64,000 bases of DNA from Bacteroidota bacterium (GTDB lineage Bacteria; Bacteroidota; Bacteroidia; Flavobacteriales; Flavobacteriaceae), in the NCBI GenBank assembly GCA_018267095.1, contig JAFDZC010000018.1, forward strand, positions 372,001-436,000, in the 5' to 3' direction. Within the stretch, counting starts at the first letter, position 1. Every line of letters begins with the position of its first letter. Below are positions 9,026 to 19,094 of the stretch, one piece after another. The position numbers and the translations under genes were made by a program. The notes beneath the pieces were generated by a model that was not told the origin of the DNA, searched no databases, and was given only the letters and a program-made list of their open reading frames with translations.

Positions 9026-9625
9026 CCAAAAACGCCAAAGAATCAGCTGCGGGAGCAAACCTGTTAAAAAACCTAGCGTTAGTTCAGTATAGTTGTGCGC
9101 TTTCATTAGCAAACGCGACGAAGCAACTGCTCCGCAAGCTACAAACAGCAAAGCAATCAGATAGCTTATATTTTCGCCGGTTTCAAGGCTGATGCCCATC
9201 ACGAATGATGTTAAGGCGCCCATGCCAATCATGTGTAAGCTTACTTTTTTTTGCAAAAATAAAAATCCCAAAGCAATCAATGTAGCGGTCATTCCGCCTA
9301 AAAAAAACAAATACAAACCCGGCATACTTTGATAAAGTTCTACACTAAGCAAGAGCAAAGTCATGAGCATGACCTGAAAAGCCAAAGGCATTTTTCGCTG
9401 CTCGACTTTTTGAATCATCATCGAGTCAATTTTGCCAATCACTTTCAGGAAATACAAAAACACCAGTGGAATAAGCAAAGTTAAAATGGCAATGCGAACC
9501 AACATAATTTCAATATCTCTGGTTTCAAAAAAATCTCGGTAGATATACAAATACAACGAAGTGCCCATCAGCGGAATAAAAACCGGATGAAACACATACG
9601 ATAAAAGCAGAAGTATTTTTTTCAA
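9020..9625 (-). CDS. Polytopic membrane protein, PAP2-like
   Basis: A 201-residue protein with about six hydrophobic segments. The C-terminal pattern (VSLHMIGMGALTSFV followed later by SSRLLMKAHNYTELTLGFLTG) resembles the second and third motifs of PAP2 lipid phosphatases, but the first motif is not evident, so a phosphatase activity is doubtful. It ends 6 nt inside the convergent barrel gene and lies 2 nt downstream of rpoN, and so is probably cotranscribed with it. Confidence 0.6.
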   Translation of the reverse strand: MKKILLLLSYVFHPVFIPLMGTSLYLYIYRDFFETRDIEIMLVRIAILTLLIPLVFLYFLKVIGKIDSMMIQKVEQRKMPLAFQVMLMTLLLLSVELYQSMPGLYLFFLGGMTATLIALGFLFLQKKVSLHMIGMGALTSFVMGISLETGENISYLIALLFVACGAVASSRLLMKAHNYTELTLGFLTGLLPQLILWRFWL

Positions 9626-9627
9626 GA

Positions 9628-11094
9628 TTACATTTTTTTGCGCAAGCGCGCTACGGGAATATCCAGTTGCTCGCGGTATTTGGCGATTGTTCTGCGCGCA
9701 ATCGGATAGCCGCGTTCCTTGAGCATATCAGCCAATTGGTCGTCGGGCAGCGGTTTGTGTTTGTCTTCTTCTTCAATAATATTTTGCAGAATCTTCTTGA
9801 TTTCTAAAGTCGATACATCTTCGCCTTGGTCGTTTTTCATCGCCTCTGAGAAAAACTCCTTGATGAGTTTGGTGCCATAAGGCGTTTCGACATATTTGCT
9901 GTTGGCCACGCGCGAAATGGTTGAAATATCCAATCCAACGCGATCTGCAATATCCTTAAGAATCATCGGACGCAGTTTGGTTTCGTCGCCTTCTAAAAAG
10001 TAATTGCGCTGATATTCCATAATGGCGGTCATGGTCACAAAAAGCGTTTCTTGGCGTTGTTTGATGGCATCGATAAACCATTTGGCCGAATCAAGTTTTT
10101 GTTTGATGAATTGCACCGCATCTTTTTGGGCCGCGCTTTTTTCTTTCGACATTTTATAGGTCTGCAACATTTCTTGATACTCGCGTGAAACGTGCAAAGT
10201 TGGTGCATTTCTGCCATTGAGCGTCAGCTCGAGTTCGCCGTCGTTGATGCGAATGGCAAAATCAGGAATCACATTTTCGGTAATCTTACTGTTGCTGGCA
10301 AAAGAGCCGCCGGGTTTCGGATTGAGTTTTTCAATCTCATGGATGGCCTTTCTGAGTTGCTCGTTGCTGATGCCCAACTTTTGTTGTAGTTTTTCGTAGT
10401 GTTTTCGAGTAAACGCTTCAAAGTGTTCCTCGATGATTTCGGTGGCATGCGCTACGGATTCGGTAGGCGTTTTGTGTTTGAGTTGCAAAAACAAACATTC
10501 CTGCAAATCGCGCGCGCCCACACCCGAAGGCTCTAGTTCGTGAATGATGTGCAAAATCCGCTCAACGGTTTTTTCGTCGGTATAAATGCCTTGTGTAAAC
10601 GCCATGTCATCCACAATATCCATCAAACTGCGTCTGATGTAGCCCGCATCGTCCATACTGCCTACCAAAAACTCAGCAATTTCGCGGTCTTCATCGCTCA
10701 GAATAAATGTATTGAGTTGGTTGATCAAATCTTGGTGAAAACTCACGCCCGAGGCCAACGGTGATTCGCGTCGTTCGTCGTCATCGCTGTAGTTGTTGGT
10801 TTGGGTTTTGTAATCGGGCGTTTCATCGTTGCTCAGGTATTCGTCAATATTGATGTCTTCGGTTTCAATGGTTTCATTGTCGTCAAAATCATCGTATTCG
10901 TCTTGGTTGTCAAACTCGTCTTTTTCATACGATTCGTCTTCTTCTTTACCGGCTTCGAGCGCCGGATTTTCGTTCAACTCTTCTTTGATGCGCTGTTCAA
11001 AAGCCTGAGTGGGCAACTGAATGAGCTTCATAAGCTGAATTTGCTGCGGCGAGAGTTTCTGTAAAAGTTTAAGATTTAGACCTTGTTTGAGCAT
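9628..11094 (-). CDS. rpoN: RNA polymerase sigma-54 factor
   Basis: Sigma-54 factor of 488 residues. Region I (LKLLQKLSPQQIQLMKLIQLP, glutamine-rich, binds activator) is at the N-terminus, then a very acidic region II linker (residues about 50-105), the core-binding domain, the helix-turn-helix with IADRVGLDISTISRV, and the RpoN box ARRTIAKYREQL near the end. I start it at MLKQGLN: the frame stays open 30 codons further upstream, but that extension is not family-like and stops just short of repeat copy B. Sigma-54 needs AAA+ activators; none is encoded in the window. Confidence 0.95.
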   Translation of the reverse strand: MLKQGLNLKLLQKLSPQQIQLMKLIQLPTQAFEQRIKEELNENPALEAGKEEDESYEKDEFDNQDEYDDFDDNETIETEDINIDEYLSNDETPDYKTQTNNYSDDDERRESPLASGVSFHQDLINQLNTFILSDEDREIAEFLVGSMDDAGYIRRSLMDIVDDMAFTQGIYTDEKTVERILHIIHELEPSGVGARDLQECLFLQLKHKTPTESVAHATEIIEEHFEAFTRKHYEKLQQKLGISNEQLRKAIHEIEKLNPKPGGSFASNSKITENVIPDFAIRINDGELELTLNGRNAPTLHVSREYQEMLQTYKMSKEKSAAQKDAVQFIKQKLDSAKWFIDAIKQRQETLFVTMTAIMEYQRNYFLEGDETKLRPMILKDIADRVGLDISTISRVANSKYVETPYGTKLIKEFFSEAMKNDQGEDVSTLEIKKILQNIIEEEDKHKPLPDDQLADMLKERGYPIARRTIAKYREQLDIPVARLRKKM

Positions 11095-11120
11095 AAAAAA
11101 ATCAAATTTCTTGGGTGTTC

Positions 11121-11128
11121 CAAAATTA
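11121..11128 (-). promoter_or_regulatory. -7 promoter box for rpoN
   Basis: Minus-strand TAATTTTG (TAnnTTTG) 26 nt upstream of the chosen rpoN start, supporting the shorter start. Confidence 0.4.
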
Positions 11129-11158
11129 AAAAATTGCGCTGTATTTTTAATTTTATTT

Positions 11159-11235
11159 GAAGCTGTTCCGGCTGTTTGCTGCAATCTTTGGCTGCGCTGC
11201 GCTGCGCCAAAGGATTTTTGCGTCCATCCGGGCTA
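11159..11235 (+). repeat. Dispersed hairpin element, copy B
   Basis: Left arm GAAGCTGTTCCGGCTGTTTG, core stem TTTGGC-(t)-GCGC pairing with GCGC-CAAA sequences, right arm ending ATCCGGGCTAG. It lies between the asnS terminator and the rpoN promoter, both on the minus strand, while the element is in + orientation. Confidence 0.75.
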
Positions 11236-11250
11236 GTTTTGAATCGTGTA

Positions 11251-11277
11251 TAAAAAAGTCCGGCAGCAAACCGGACT
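11251..11277 (-). terminator. Rho-independent terminator of asnS
   Basis: Minus strand: perfect 7-bp stem AGTCCGG / CCGGACT with a 7-base loop, followed by TTTTTTAT, 13 nt after the asnS stop. Confidence 0.85.
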
Positions 11278-11290
11278 CATGATTTTTATC

Positions 11291-12724
11291 TTAAAACTCT
11301 GCGTTTTGCGGTGTTCTCGGAAAAGGAATCACATCGCGAATGTTGCCCATGCCTGTCACGAACAAAACCAAACGCTCAAATCCGAGCCCGAAGCCCGAGT
11401 GAACCGCGCTTCCAAAGCGGCGTGTATCCAAATACCACCACAATTCTTCTTCGTCAATGCCCAAAACGCGCATTTTTTCTATCAATACATCATAGCGCTC
11501 TTCCCGTTGTGAGCCGCCCACGATTTCACCGATGCCCGGGAACAAAATATCCATGGCGCGCACGGTTTTTCCGTCTTCGTTCAAGCGCATGTAAAACGCT
11601 TTGATGTTGGCCGGATAATCAAACAAAATCACCGGACATTTAAAGTGTTTTTCAACCAAGAAACGCTCGTGCTCGCTTTGTAAATCAGCGCCCCATTCTT
11701 CGATGAGGTATTGGAATTTTTTCTTTTTGTTCGGCGTAGAATCTTTTAAAATGTCAATCGCTTCGGTGTAGGAAACGCGTTTGAAATCATTTTTGAGCAC
11801 AAAGTTGAGTTTCTCTAAAAGACTCATCTCGCTGCGTTCTGCCTGTGGTTTTGATTTCTCTTCGTCCAAAAGACGGCTTTCTAAAAATTTCAAATCTTCA
11901 GCACAATGTTCAACGGCATAACCCACGACATATTTGATGAAGTCTTCGGCCAAGTCCATATTGTCATCCAAATCGTTGAAGGCCACTTCGGGTTCAATCA
12001 TCCAGAATTCAGCTAAGTGACGCGAAGTATTTGAGTTCTCGGCGCGGAAAGTTGGACCAAAAGTATACACTTGACCCAATGCCATCGCATAGGTTTCGGC
12101 TTCCAATTGCCCTGAAACCGTCAAGTTGGTGTGTTTGCCAAAGAAATCTTCTTTGTAGTTGATGCTTCCGTCTTCAGATCTTGGCGGTTGATTCAAATCC
12201 AACGAAGTTACCTGAAACATTTCACCGGCACCTTCGGCATCTGCTCCGGTGATAATCGGTGTGTTGACATACACAAATCCTTTTTCTTGAAAATATCTGT
12301 GCACCGCATAAGACAACACCGAACGCACACGCATAATCGCTCCAAAAGCATTGGTGCGCACCCGTAAATGCGCGTTTTCACGCAAGAATTCAAGCGAGTG
12401 TTTTTTGGGTTGCATCGGGAATTTCTCGGCATCTGAATCGCCTAAAATTTCTACCGAAGTGGCTTGAATTTCATATTTCTGCCCGGCTCCTTGGCTTTCA
12501 CTCAAAGAACCTGTTACCGATAAAGCGGCTCCGGTGGTGATTCTTTTTAAGATGCTTTCGGGCGTATTTTCAAAGTCTACCACACATTGAATATTGCTCA
12601 AAGTTGAGCCGTCATTAAGCGCAATAAACTGATTGTTTCTAAATGTTCGTACCCAACCTTTGACATTGACCGAGGCAATAGTTGTGTTGCTCTGCAATAA
12701 GTCTTTTATTTTGGTGTGCTTCAT
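11291..12724 (-). CDS. asnS: Asparagine--tRNA ligase
   Basis: Class II aminoacyl-tRNA synthetase of 477 residues. An N-terminal OB-fold anticodon domain ([20 protein letters not shown]) leads to the catalytic core with [20 protein letters not shown] (motif 2, of the AsnRS type) and the C-terminal [20 protein letters not shown] (motif 3). It charges tRNA-Asn with asparagine in the cytoplasm. It has its own promoter and terminator and is probably a single transcription unit. Confidence 0.97.
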   Translation of the reverse strand: MKHTKIKDLLQSNTTIASVNVKGWVRTFRNNQFIALNDGSTLSNIQCVVDFENTPESILKRITTGAALSVTGSLSESQGAGQKYEIQATSVEILGDSDAEKFPMQPKKHSLEFLRENAHLRVRTNAFGAIMRVRSVLSYAVHRYFQEKGFVYVNTPIITGADAEGAGEMFQVTSLDLNQPPRSEDGSINYKEDFFGKHTNLTVSGQLEAETYAMALGQVYTFGPTFRAENSNTSRHLAEFWMIEPEVAFNDLDDNMDLAEDFIKYVVGYAVEHCAEDLKFLESRLLDEEKSKPQAERSEMSLLEKLNFVLKNDFKRVSYTEAIDILKDSTPNKKKKFQYLIEEWGADLQSEHERFLVEKHFKCPVILFDYPANIKAFYMRLNEDGKTVRAMDILFPGIGEIVGGSQREERYDVLIEKMRVLGIDEEELWWYLDTRRFGSAVHSGFGLGFERLVLFVTGMGNIRDVIPFPRTPQNAEF

Positions 12725-12743
12725 CGTTAATAAATTTGAAGTG

Positions 12744-12771
12744 CAAATATAATAATGTGATTGTGAATCAA
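12744..12771 (-). promoter_or_regulatory. Promoter of asnS
   Basis: Minus-strand TATATTTG at 12744-12751 with a TTG about 17 nt further upstream (12769-12771), close to the flavobacterial -33/-7 layout. Confidence 0.5.
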
Positions 12772-12776
12772 GGTGT

Positions 12777-15128
12777 TTATTCGTCTTCTTTCACTGCTCG
12801 TTTTTTCTCAAAAGTGAGTACAAGCGCCGGCAAAACCAGTAAGTTGGCAAACATCGCAAAGAGCAAAGTACACGAAATGAGTCCGCCCAAAGCAATGGTT
12901 CCTACAAAACTCGACAGGGTAAATACCGCAAATCCGACAATCAAAACCACCGAGGTATAAAAGGTACTAATGCCGGTTTCCCGCAGCGCGCTTACCACTG
13001 ACTTCTTGATTTTTCCGTTGCTTTGAATCAAATCATGACGGTACTTAGCCATAAACTGAATGGCGTTGTCCACCGAGATTCCAAAGGCAATACTGAAGAC
13101 CAAAATGGTGGATGGTTTGAGCGGAATGCCCAAATAACCCATAATGCCTGAGGTAATACACAGCGGTAAAATATTGGTAATGACTGACGCCAAAACCATT
13201 TTGACTGAGCGGAACAAATAAGCCATGAGTCCGGCGATGGTTAAAATCGCAAAAATGAGCGACTCGATTAAATTATCCACCAAATACGAAGTTCCTTTCT
13301 GAAAAACCAACGCTTTTCCGGTTAAGGTAACTGTGTATTTTTCTTTCGGGAAAATCGCATCAATTTTGGTTTGCAATTGCTTTTCTACACGCGCCATTTC
13401 ATCGGTGCCAATGTCGCGCATAAAAGTAGTGATGCGGGTGTAACGTCCGTCGGCATCCACATAGCTTTTCATCAAATTGTCTTGGGCATTTTTGTTGGCA
13501 TTCTTGGCGTATGACAATATAAAAGCTTGCTCTTGTGAGGTTGGCAAATCGTAATATTCCGGATTGCCGTTGTAGTAGGCTTGTTTGGAATATTTGACCA
13601 AATTCACCAGCGAAACCGGTTTTGAAAGCTCCGGCATTTGCTCAATGGTTTGCTGAAGTTCGTCCATGCGGCGCAGGGTTGAAAGCTTCATCACGCCTTT
13701 TTTGCGGTGCGTATCAATCATGATTTCAAGCGGCATCACACCATTGAATTCTTTTTCGTAGAACAAAATATCTTTAAAAAATGCTGCGCTCTTCGGAAGT
13801 TCACCAATCAAACTGCCTGAAACTTTCATCTGCATTACGCCAACCAAACTAAAAAGCAACATCAAAACATATACAGCATAAATACGTGAACGCTTGGTTT
13901 TGACCATGTCTTCAACCCAATCCAGCAGCGATGAAATATAATTTTTGCTCAGATGATATAAGTGTTTTTCTTTCGGAAGCGGCATAAAACTGTACACAAT
14001 CGGCACAATGCACAGCGTGAGTAAATACACCGTAATGACGTTGATTGATGTGACCAATCCGAATTCATACAACAAATCATTTCCGGTGATCATAAAGGTT
14101 GCAAAACCTGCAGCAGTGGTCAGGTTGGTCATCAAAGTCGATACACCGATTTTTGAAATCACGCGCTGCAAAGCCTTTGCCTGATTGTTGTGTTGCTTTA
14201 TTTCTTGCTGGTATTTATTGATCAAAAAGATACAATTGGTAATGCCAATCACAATAATCAGCGGCGGAACAATGGCCGTTAAAATGGTAATTCGATATTC
14301 AAAAAAGCCCAAGGTTCCGAACGACCAAATCACACCCAAAAGCAAAATGCAAATCGAGATGAACGTAGCCCGAAACGACCTGAAAAACAGAAAGAAAATA
14401 AACGAAGTGATAAATAAAGCAGCGCCGATGAACAAGCCGATTTCGCCCTTCATATCTTCAGCGTTGATGGTTCTGATATAGGGCATACCTGAAACGCGCA
14501 AATCGATTCCGCTTTGTTTTTCAAATTTGTCTACCGCCGGAACGAGCGTCTGGATGATGAAGGTTTTTCGTTGCGCAGTATTGACGATTTCTTTTTTGAG
14601 ATAAACCGCTGCACGAATGCTGCCGCTGCTTTTGTTGAATAACAAACCTTCATAAAAAGGCAATTTGTGAAACAATTCGTTTTTGATGCCTTGTAAATAT
14701 TGCTCGTCTGAAGTTTTTGTGGGATCAATCAGCGATACCATTTCAAACTTTTGAGCGATGGTGTCTTTTTGAAGTTTTTTTAAATCGCTTAATGAAACAA
14801 CGAGCTCAACTTCGGGCGCTTTTTTTAGACCTTTCATCAGGTCGCTCCATGCTGCAAAATTTTGGGGTGTAAACAGTTTTGGATCTTTAAAACCCAACAC
14901 GATTAAGTTGCCTTCTTCGCCAAATTTGATCAAAAAGTCACGATACTGACGATTGGCCAAATGTTGCTCGGGTAAAAGATTAGCCTCGGTATAGGTCATG
15001 CGCAAATTGCGCCACTGAAACCCTAAAAATAGGCTCAGAGCAGCAATAACAACAATAATGGCTATTCTGTTTTTGAGAATTACACGCGCCAAACGCTCCC
15101 AAAAACCAACTTTTATAGTGTTTTTCAT
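12777..15128 (-). CDS. RND-superfamily (MMPL-type) transporter
   Basis: Membrane exporter of 783 residues with two sets of transmembrane helices flanking large periplasmic loops: first helix [14 protein letters not shown], helix groups near residues 210-390 and 610-770, each with the RND pattern ([16 protein letters not shown] and [19 protein letters not shown], the latter with the acidic residue used for proton relay). It resembles the MMPL/HAE3 group that moves lipids or hydrophobic compounds out of the inner membrane. I start at [13 protein letters not shown]; 12 codons upstream remain open but give no better start. Substrate unknown. Confidence 0.88.
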   Translation of the reverse strand: MKNTIKVGFWERLARVILKNRIAIIVVIAALSLFLGFQWRNLRMTYTEANLLPEQHLANRQYRDFLIKFGEEGNLIVLGFKDPKLFTPQNFAAWSDLMKGLKKAPEVELVVSLSDLKKLQKDTIAQKFEMVSLIDPTKTSDEQYLQGIKNELFHKLPFYEGLLFNKSSGSIRAAVYLKKEIVNTAQRKTFIIQTLVPAVDKFEKQSGIDLRVSGMPYIRTINAEDMKGEIGLFIGAALFITSFIFFLFFRSFRATFISICILLLGVIWSFGTLGFFEYRITILTAIVPPLIIVIGITNCIFLINKYQQEIKQHNNQAKALQRVISKIGVSTLMTNLTTAAGFATFMITGNDLLYEFGLVTSINVITVYLLTLCIVPIVYSFMPLPKEKHLYHLSKNYISSLLDWVEDMVKTKRSRIYAVYVLMLLFSLVGVMQMKVSGSLIGELPKSAAFFKDILFYEKEFNGVMPLEIMIDTHRKKGVMKLSTLRRMDELQQTIEQMPELSKPVSLVNLVKYSKQAYYNGNPEYYDLPTSQEQAFILSYAKNANKNAQDNLMKSYVDADGRYTRITTFMRDIGTDEMARVEKQLQTKIDAIFPKEKYTVTLTGKALVFQKGTSYLVDNLIESLIFAILTIAGLMAYLFRSVKMVLASVITNILPLCITSGIMGYLGIPLKPSTILVFSIAFGISVDNAIQFMAKYRHDLIQSNGKIKKSVVSALRETGISTFYTSVVLIVGFAVFTLSSFVGTIALGGLISCTLLFAMFANLLVLPALVLTFEKKRAVKEDE

Positions 15129-15147
15129 ACAGGCATAAAAAGTTCGG

Positions 15148-15155
15148 CAAAGGTA
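15148..15155 (-). promoter_or_regulatory. -7 promoter box for the RND transporter
   Basis: Minus-strand TACCTTTG (TAnnTTTG) 19 nt before the chosen ATG at 15128, supporting that start. Confidence 0.5.
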
Positions 15156-15316
15156 AACAAACAATAGAAAAAAATCTTAAAAAAAGCTTGTAATTTCTGG
15201 GCTTTTGGCGCTACATTAAATTTTTATTATTATTTTTCGAAAGTGCACCGCAATTGCATTTGAATTTGCAATTTTGAGGACCGCATTTGATTTTTCGGCT
15301 TCTAAACAAACCGCCT

Positions 15317-17590
15317 ATGAACAAGCTTAAGAATACCGTATTTTATTTTTTGGTTACCGGAGGTTTTTCGGTATTGATTTACTGGATTTTAACCCAAGGA
15401 AAATTACTCGAAGCCGGTCGTTCAATTGTTCATGTCAATTCTAAAAATACGCTTTGGGCCGATTTTGTCAAGTCGTTTTTAAACAACTTGCATCATCCTT
15501 TGGCCATTTTATTGGCGCAAATCATTACCATTATTATTGTCGCTCGTTTGTTTGGTTGGGTATTTCGCAAAATCGGTCAACCGAGTGTGATAGGCGAAAT
15601 CATTGCCGGAATCGTGCTTGGGCCGTCTTTACTCGGAATGTATTTGCCTGAGTTTTCGCATGTTTTATTCCCGGCTGAATCATTGGGGAACTTGCAGTTT
15701 TTGAGTCAAATCGGATTGATTCTTTTTATGTTCGTAATTGGTATGGAACTCGATTTGAAAGTATTAAAAAACAAAGCCAACGATGCATTGGTGATCAGTC
15801 ATGCCAGCATCGTGATTCCTTTTGCATTGGGTATTGGACTCGCGTATTACATTTATCATCGATTTGCTCCGGTAGGCGTTGAGTTTTTGGCTTTTAGTTT
15901 ATTTATGGGCATCGCGATGAGTATTACCGCTTTTCCGGTTTTGGCCAGAATTGTTCAAGAGCGCGGCATGCATAAAACGCGTTTGGGAACCATTGTTATT
16001 ACGTGTGCTGCTACTGATGATATTACTGCTTGGTGTTTATTGGCTGCGGTTATTGCGATTGTAAAAGCCGGAACTTTCTTGAGTTCATTGTATACGATTG
16101 GATTGGCGCTGATTTATGTTTTGATGATGATTTTTGTGGTCAAACCATTTTTGAAACGCATCGGAGATTTATACGGAACCAAAAGCAAACTCAATAAACC
16201 GGTAGTCGCTATCTTTTTTCTGACGCTGATTATGTCGGCCTATGCCACCGAAGTCATTGGGATTCACGCTTTGTTCGGTGCGTTTATGACTGGAGCCATT
16301 ATGCCGGATATTGCCAAGTTTCGCGCATTGTTTATTGATAAAGTCGAAGATGTCTCGGTGATTTTACTCTTACCGCTGTTTTTTGTTTTCACCGGATTGC
16401 GCACGCAGATTGGACTCATCAACGATCCATATTTGATTGAAGTTACTTGCTATATTATATCGGTCGCTGTTGCAGGAAAGTTTTTGGGCAGCGCCATTGC
16501 AGCGAAATTTGTTGGGCAGAACTGGCGCGAAAGCCTCACCATTGGTGCGCTGATGAATACCCGCGGTCTGATGGAACTCGTCGTGCTCAACATCGGTTAT
16601 GATTTGGGTGTATTGACTTCGGAGGTTTTTACGATGATGGTGATCATGGCTTTGGTCACAACTTTTATGACCGGACCGGCGCTGGATATCATCAATTTTG
16701 CTTTTAAAACCAAAGAAACTTATTTGCCTGAAGTGCGCGAACAGCTCAGTCGTCAATATAAAATTCTGATTTCATTTGGCAACAACGAAAAAGGTAAATC
16801 GCTGCTGAGACTGGCCAACAGTTTGGTCAAAAAACAAAAAGACGCTTCTGCGGTTACGGCCATGCATTTAACACTCAGCGATGAAATGCACGCGTATAAT
16901 TTAGAAGAATTAGAGCAGGTTCGTTTTGAGCCCATCATTGAAGAATCAAAAGTGCTCAAACAAGAAATCAGCACGCTTTTTAAAGCTACTGTGGATATTG
17001 AAAATGATATTGCCGAAGTGGCCAACCAAGGCGAATATGATTTGTTGTTGGTTGGTTTAGGGAAGTCAATTTTTGAAGGAACGCTGCTCGGAAAAGTACT
17101 CGGATTTACCTCGAGCATCATCAACCCTGACCGCTTACTCGACAAGTTTACCGGTAAAGAAGGCTTGTTTGAAAATTCGCCTTTTGACGAACGCACGCGC
17201 CAGATTATCTCTAAATGTAAAATGCCTTTGGGCGTGCTTATCGATAAGGATTTGAAGCAAGTCAAACGCGTTTTCATGCCTCTATTTTCTGCCGAGGACA
17301 TTTTCTTGACTGATTACGGACAACGACTTATTTACAACAGCGACGCTTCGATTTCGGTATTAGACATCAACAATTTGGTTAAAAGTAACTTTGTTATGGA
17401 AAGTGCTTTGCATTCGCTCGAAGAAAAATATCCGGATCATTTGGTTTTGCTTGAAGAACGCATTATGAAAAAAGAATTTCTCGCGCAACAAGATTTGATG
17501 ATCATCAGTTTAGAAAGCTGGAAAAGGCTCGTCGATTCTCAAAGTGTTTGGCTCAGCAATGTGCCTTCGGTATTGATTATCAAACCATAA
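15317..17590 (+). CDS. Cation:proton antiporter, CPA2/Kef type
   Basis: A 757-residue protein. The N-terminal about 440 residues form the sodium/proton exchanger domain with some 12 helices; visible are GQPSVIGEIIAGIVLGPSLLG, ITAFPVLARIVQERG, TCAATDDITAWCLLAAVIAI (the paired acidic residues of the ion site) and MNTRGLMELVVLN. The C-terminal 300 residues are cytosolic and look like a regulatory, universal-stress-like region. It probably exchanges Na+ or K+ for H+. I chose the ATG at 15317; an earlier TTG at 15287 would add ten unlikely residues. A strong terminator follows. Confidence 0.9.
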   Translation: MNKLKNTVFYFLVTGGFSVLIYWILTQGKLLEAGRSIVHVNSKNTLWADFVKSFLNNLHHPLAILLAQIITIIIVARLFGWVFRKIGQPSVIGEIIAGIVLGPSLLGMYLPEFSHVLFPAESLGNLQFLSQIGLILFMFVIGMELDLKVLKNKANDALVISHASIVIPFALGIGLAYYIYHRFAPVGVEFLAFSLFMGIAMSITAFPVLARIVQERGMHKTRLGTIVITCAATDDITAWCLLAAVIAIVKAGTFLSSLYTIGLALIYVLMMIFVVKPFLKRIGDLYGTKSKLNKPVVAIFFLTLIMSAYATEVIGIHALFGAFMTGAIMPDIAKFRALFIDKVEDVSVILLLPLFFVFTGLRTQIGLINDPYLIEVTCYIISVAVAGKFLGSAIAAKFVGQNWRESLTIGALMNTRGLMELVVLNIGYDLGVLTSEVFTMMVIMALVTTFMTGPALDIINFAFKTKETYLPEVREQLSRQYKILISFGNNEKGKSLLRLANSLVKKQKDASAVTAMHLTLSDEMHAYNLEELEQVRFEPIIEESKVLKQEISTLFKATVDIENDIAEVANQGEYDLLLVGLGKSIFEGTLLGKVLGFTSSIINPDRLLDKFTGKEGLFENSPFDERTRQIISKCKMPLGVLIDKDLKQVKRVFMPLFSAEDIFLTDYGQRLIYNSDASISVLDINNLVKSNFVMESALHSLEEKYPDHLVLLEERIMKKEFLAQQDLMIISLESWKRLVDSQSVWLSNVPSVLIIKP

Positions 17591-17599
17591 AGCACGAAA

Positions 17600-17627
17600 A
17601 ATCCGCTCAAAAGGCGGATTTTTTTAT
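17600..17627. terminator. Bidirectional terminator between antiporter gene and frr
   Basis: Perfect 7-bp stem AATCCGC / GCGGATT with a 7-base loop. A run of seven T follows on the + strand and a shorter T-run on the minus strand, so it can serve both convergent genes. Confidence 0.85.
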
Positions 17628-17645
17628 CAGAAATTTTTCCGATTA

Positions 17646-18209
17646 TTATACTTTCATGATTTCGGCTTCTTTGTGTACCAATAAATCGTCAATTTTTTTG
17701 ATGAATGAATTGGTTAAATCTTGAACATCTTCTTCAGCTGATTTGCAAATGTCTTCTGAGGTGCCTTCTTTTTCGAGTTTTTTGATGTCGGTGTTGGCAT
17801 CTTTGCGCGCATTTCGAATCCCGATTTTAGCATCTTCGGCTTCAGCTTTGGCTTGTTTGGTCAAATCGCGACGTCTTTCTTCAGTGAGCGGAGGTACTGA
17901 AATGATGATTACCTCGCCGTTGTTCATCGGATTGAATCCTAAATTGGCCACCATAATCGCTTTTTCAATTGGGCTGAGCATGCTTTTTTCATAGGGTTGA
18001 ATCGTAATCGTGCGTGCATCCGGCGTATTGACGTTTGAAACTTGCGACAAAGGTGTTTGCGAACCGTAGTAATCAACAAATACACTGCCCAACATAGCCG
18101 GTGAAGCTTTTCCGGCGCGAATGTTCAAAAAGCTTTTCTCTAAATGCGCAATGGTGTTTTGCATTGATTCCTTTGCGCTGTCTATGATAAATTCAATTTC
18201 TTCAGTCAT
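17646..18209 (-). CDS. frr: Ribosome recycling factor
   Basis: A 187-residue factor that splits the post-termination ribosome together with EF-G. Family motifs are SFLNIRAGKASPAMLG near residue 27, QTPLSQVSNVNTPDART, and IISVPPLTEERRRDLTKQAK. Length and motifs are standard. It is cotranscribed with pyrH, 25 nt upstream, the usual pairing in bacteria. Confidence 0.97.
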   Translation of the reverse strand: MTEEIEFIIDSAKESMQNTIAHLEKSFLNIRAGKASPAMLGSVFVDYYGSQTPLSQVSNVNTPDARTITIQPYEKSMLSPIEKAIMVANLGFNPMNNGEVIIISVPPLTEERRRDLTKQAKAEAEDAKIGIRNARKDANTDIKKLEKEGTSEDICKSAEEDVQDLTNSFIKKIDDLLVHKEAEIMKV

Positions 18210-18234
18210 TATTAATAATTTTTTGAGTGAAGTT

Positions 18235-18942
18235 TTAAACGTTCACTACCGTTCCAATATTTTCTCCGTTGCAGATTTTAAGCAAATTCCCGCGTTTGTT
18301 CATATCAAAAACCAAAATAGGCAATTCGTTTTCCTGACTCAAAGTAAAGGCGGTCGTGTCCATAACATTCAAGCCTTTTCTAAGCACATCTTCAAAACTG
18401 ATATAGTCAAACTTGGTGGCGCTGGCGTCTTTTTCAGGATCCGAAGTGTAAATGCCGTCTACACGCGTTCCTTTTAAAATCACATCCGCATGAATTTCAA
18501 CACCGCGCAACACCGCAGCGGTATCGGTCGTGAAATAAGGATTTCCGGTTCCGGCGCCAAAAATCACGATGCGCCCTTTTTCGAGATGACGAACCGCGCG
18601 TCTTTTGATATAAGGCTCGGCGATGGCTTCAATTTTTAAAGCGGTTTGCAAACGCGTGAGCATTCCTTTGTCTTCCAAGGCGCCTTGCAAAGCCATTCCG
18701 TTAATCACGGTGGCGAGCATGCCCATATAATCTCCTTGAACGCGATCCATGCCATTGCTGGCACCGGCCACGCCTCTGAAAATATTTCCACCGCCAATGA
18801 CAATAGCGATTTCAACACCCAGGTCATGGACTTGTTTGATTTCTTCTGCATATTCAGCCAAACGAGCCGGATCGATACCGTATTGACGGTCTCCCATGAG
18901 GGCTTCACCGCTTAATTTCAGAAGAATTCTCTTGTATTTCAT
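18235..18942 (-). CDS. pyrH: UMP kinase
   Basis: Cytosolic amino-acid-kinase-fold enzyme of 235 residues that phosphorylates UMP to UDP in pyrimidine synthesis. It shows [11 protein letters not shown] at the N-terminus, [11 protein letters not shown], the phosphate/nucleotide-binding [16 protein letters not shown] and an end with [14 protein letters not shown]. First gene of the pyrH-frr pair with its own promoter. Confidence 0.97.
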   Translation of the reverse strand: MKYKRILLKLSGEALMGDRQYGIDPARLAEYAEEIKQVHDLGVEIAIVIGGGNIFRGVAGASNGMDRVQGDYMGMLATVINGMALQGALEDKGMLTRLQTALKIEAIAEPYIKRRAVRHLEKGRIVIFGAGTGNPYFTTDTAAVLRGVEIHADVILKGTRVDGIYTSDPEKDASATKFDYISFEDVLRKGLNVMDTTAFTLSQENELPILVFDMNKRGNLLKICNGENIGTVVNV

Positions 18943-18963
18943 GTGTGATTTTTATCAGTTGTG

Positions 18964-18992
18964 CAAATATAGTTATATTCTTTATCCGCAAA
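18964..18992 (-). promoter_or_regulatory. Promoter of pyrH-frr
   Basis: Minus-strand TATATTTG at 18964-18971, with TTTG about 17 nt upstream (18989-18992). Confidence 0.55.
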
Positions 18993-19041
18993 AGCGAGTT
19001 CAAAAAAAATCTATAATGCTTTTTTTGTGTGACTAAAGTCA

Positions 19042-19073
19042 TTGAGAACGATGGTTTAAAAGTGATACATTTG
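19042..19073 (+). promoter_or_regulatory. Promoter of the thioredoxin-like gene
   Basis: TTG (19042-19044), 21 nt spacer, TACATTTG (19066-19073): a textbook flavobacterial -33/-7 pair, 22 nt before the start codon. Confidence 0.65.
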
Positions 19074-19094
19074 CGCTGTTAAAATCAATTTCCC

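Noticed and set aside
9020-9625. Firm PAP2 phosphatase call
   Set aside because: Only the second and third motifs are faintly visible and the first is missing, so I list it as PAP2-like only.
11095-11184. Longer N-terminus for rpoN
   Set aside because: The frame is open, but the added residues are unlike sigma-54 and cover the -7 box at 11121.
15287-15316. TTG start for the antiporter gene
   Set aside because: An ATG ten codons later gives the more usual N-terminus, and nothing supports the earlier start.
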